Source: Halobacteriales archaeon QS_9_67_15 (GTDB lineage Archaea; Halobacteriota; Halobacteria; Halobacteriales; Haloarculaceae). From it: 13,108 nucleotides of DNA. Position 1 is the stretch's first letter. Each line of letters starts with the position of its first letter. This document shows, piece by piece, positions 13,022-13,108 of the stretch. Location: positions 1 to 13,108 of the forward strand of contig PXSD01000163.1 of the NCBI GenBank assembly GCA_003023165.1, written 5' to 3'. The translations under genes and the position numbers were made by a program. Under the pieces are notes generated by a model, which worked only from the letters and a program-made list of their open reading frames with translations, did no database searches and had not been told where the DNA came from.

Positions 13022-13108
13022 CCGAAAACACACTCAAGATCACGTTCAAACAGCGCGACGACCACCGCGACGCAGCTCGAGAACGACTGCGCCGTGCCGA
13101 GGCTGGTG
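13018..13108 (+). CDS. tumA: TumA/HVO_A0114-family DNA-binding antitoxin, N-terminal part
   Basis: Thirty residues are visible before the edge: MTENTLKITFKQRDDHRDAA then RERLRRAEAG. This opening is characteristic of haloarchaeal HVO_A0114-family regulators, which carry a winged-helix domain further on and pair with TumE/DUF6516 toxins. The ATG at 13018 overlaps the TumE stop (ATGA), so the two are translationally coupled. It is presumably the neutralising antitoxin and the repressor acting on the palindromic promoter upstream. Whether the gene is intact past 13108 is unknown. Confidence 0.72.
   Translation, partial: MTENTLKITFKQRDDHRDAARERLRRAEAG

Overview
The window looks like chromosomal DNA of a haloarchaeon (class Halobacteria). 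It is very GC-rich, the predicted proteins are strongly acidic, several starts look leaderless with a TATA-like box about 27-30 nt upstream of the first codon, and many genes belong to families typical of, or confined to, haloarchaea (FttA/aCPSF1, DUF4129/DUF7269/DUF58/DUF7519 operon, haloarchaeal VapC, TumE/TumA).

Layout, left to right. (1) Positions 1-514, minus strand: the 5' end of a hydantoinase/oxoprolinase A-type gene broken by two frameshifts. (2) 662-1621, plus: a secreted lipoprotein, divergent from it. (3) 1709-2536, plus: an enoyl-CoA hydratase/isomerase with both catalytic glutamates. (4) 2537-3165: a 629-nt gap holding an 84-bp MITE-like inverted-repeat element and perhaps one very small CxxC protein gene. 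(5) 3166-5085, plus: the transcription-termination ribonuclease FttA (aCPSF1). (6) 5349-5534, plus: a 61-residue zinc-finger-like protein. (7) 5627-7201, plus: an iron-sulfur photolyase/cryptochrome of the FeS-BCP (PhrB) type. (8) 7215-8234: a VapBC toxin-antitoxin pair on the minus strand, bracketed by a 68-bp direct repeat that is the 3' tail of the neighbouring DUF7519 gene. (9) 8163-11809, minus: four tightly overlapping membrane-associated genes, transcribed DUF4129 > DUF7269 > DUF58 > DUF7519, with no MoxR ATPase gene in view. (10) 11935-13108: a mosaic accessory end, with the 3' fragment of a membrane transporter-like gene, a 345-bp non-autonomous IS200/IS605-type remnant (PATE-like, possibly carrying omega-RNA-like sequence), and a TumE/TumA toxin-antitoxin pair whose toxin gene is frameshifted and whose antitoxin gene runs off the right edge.

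How it fits together. The middle part (FttA, photolyase, enoyl-CoA hydratase) is housekeeping or metabolic core. The DUF58 operon probably builds one cell-surface or membrane complex. Both sides of that operon carry accessory DNA: a TA module apparently placed at the photolyase/DUF7519 junction, and at the other end a decayed transporter gene, an IS-derived element and a second TA module. Three loci (hydantoinase, TumE, transporter fragment) look broken. The frameshifts could be real decay or uncorrected assembly errors, which only read evidence can separate. I see no clearly unprecedented system. The most interesting structures are the repeat-flanked VapBC module and the IS200/IS605 remnant next to the TumE/TumA locus.
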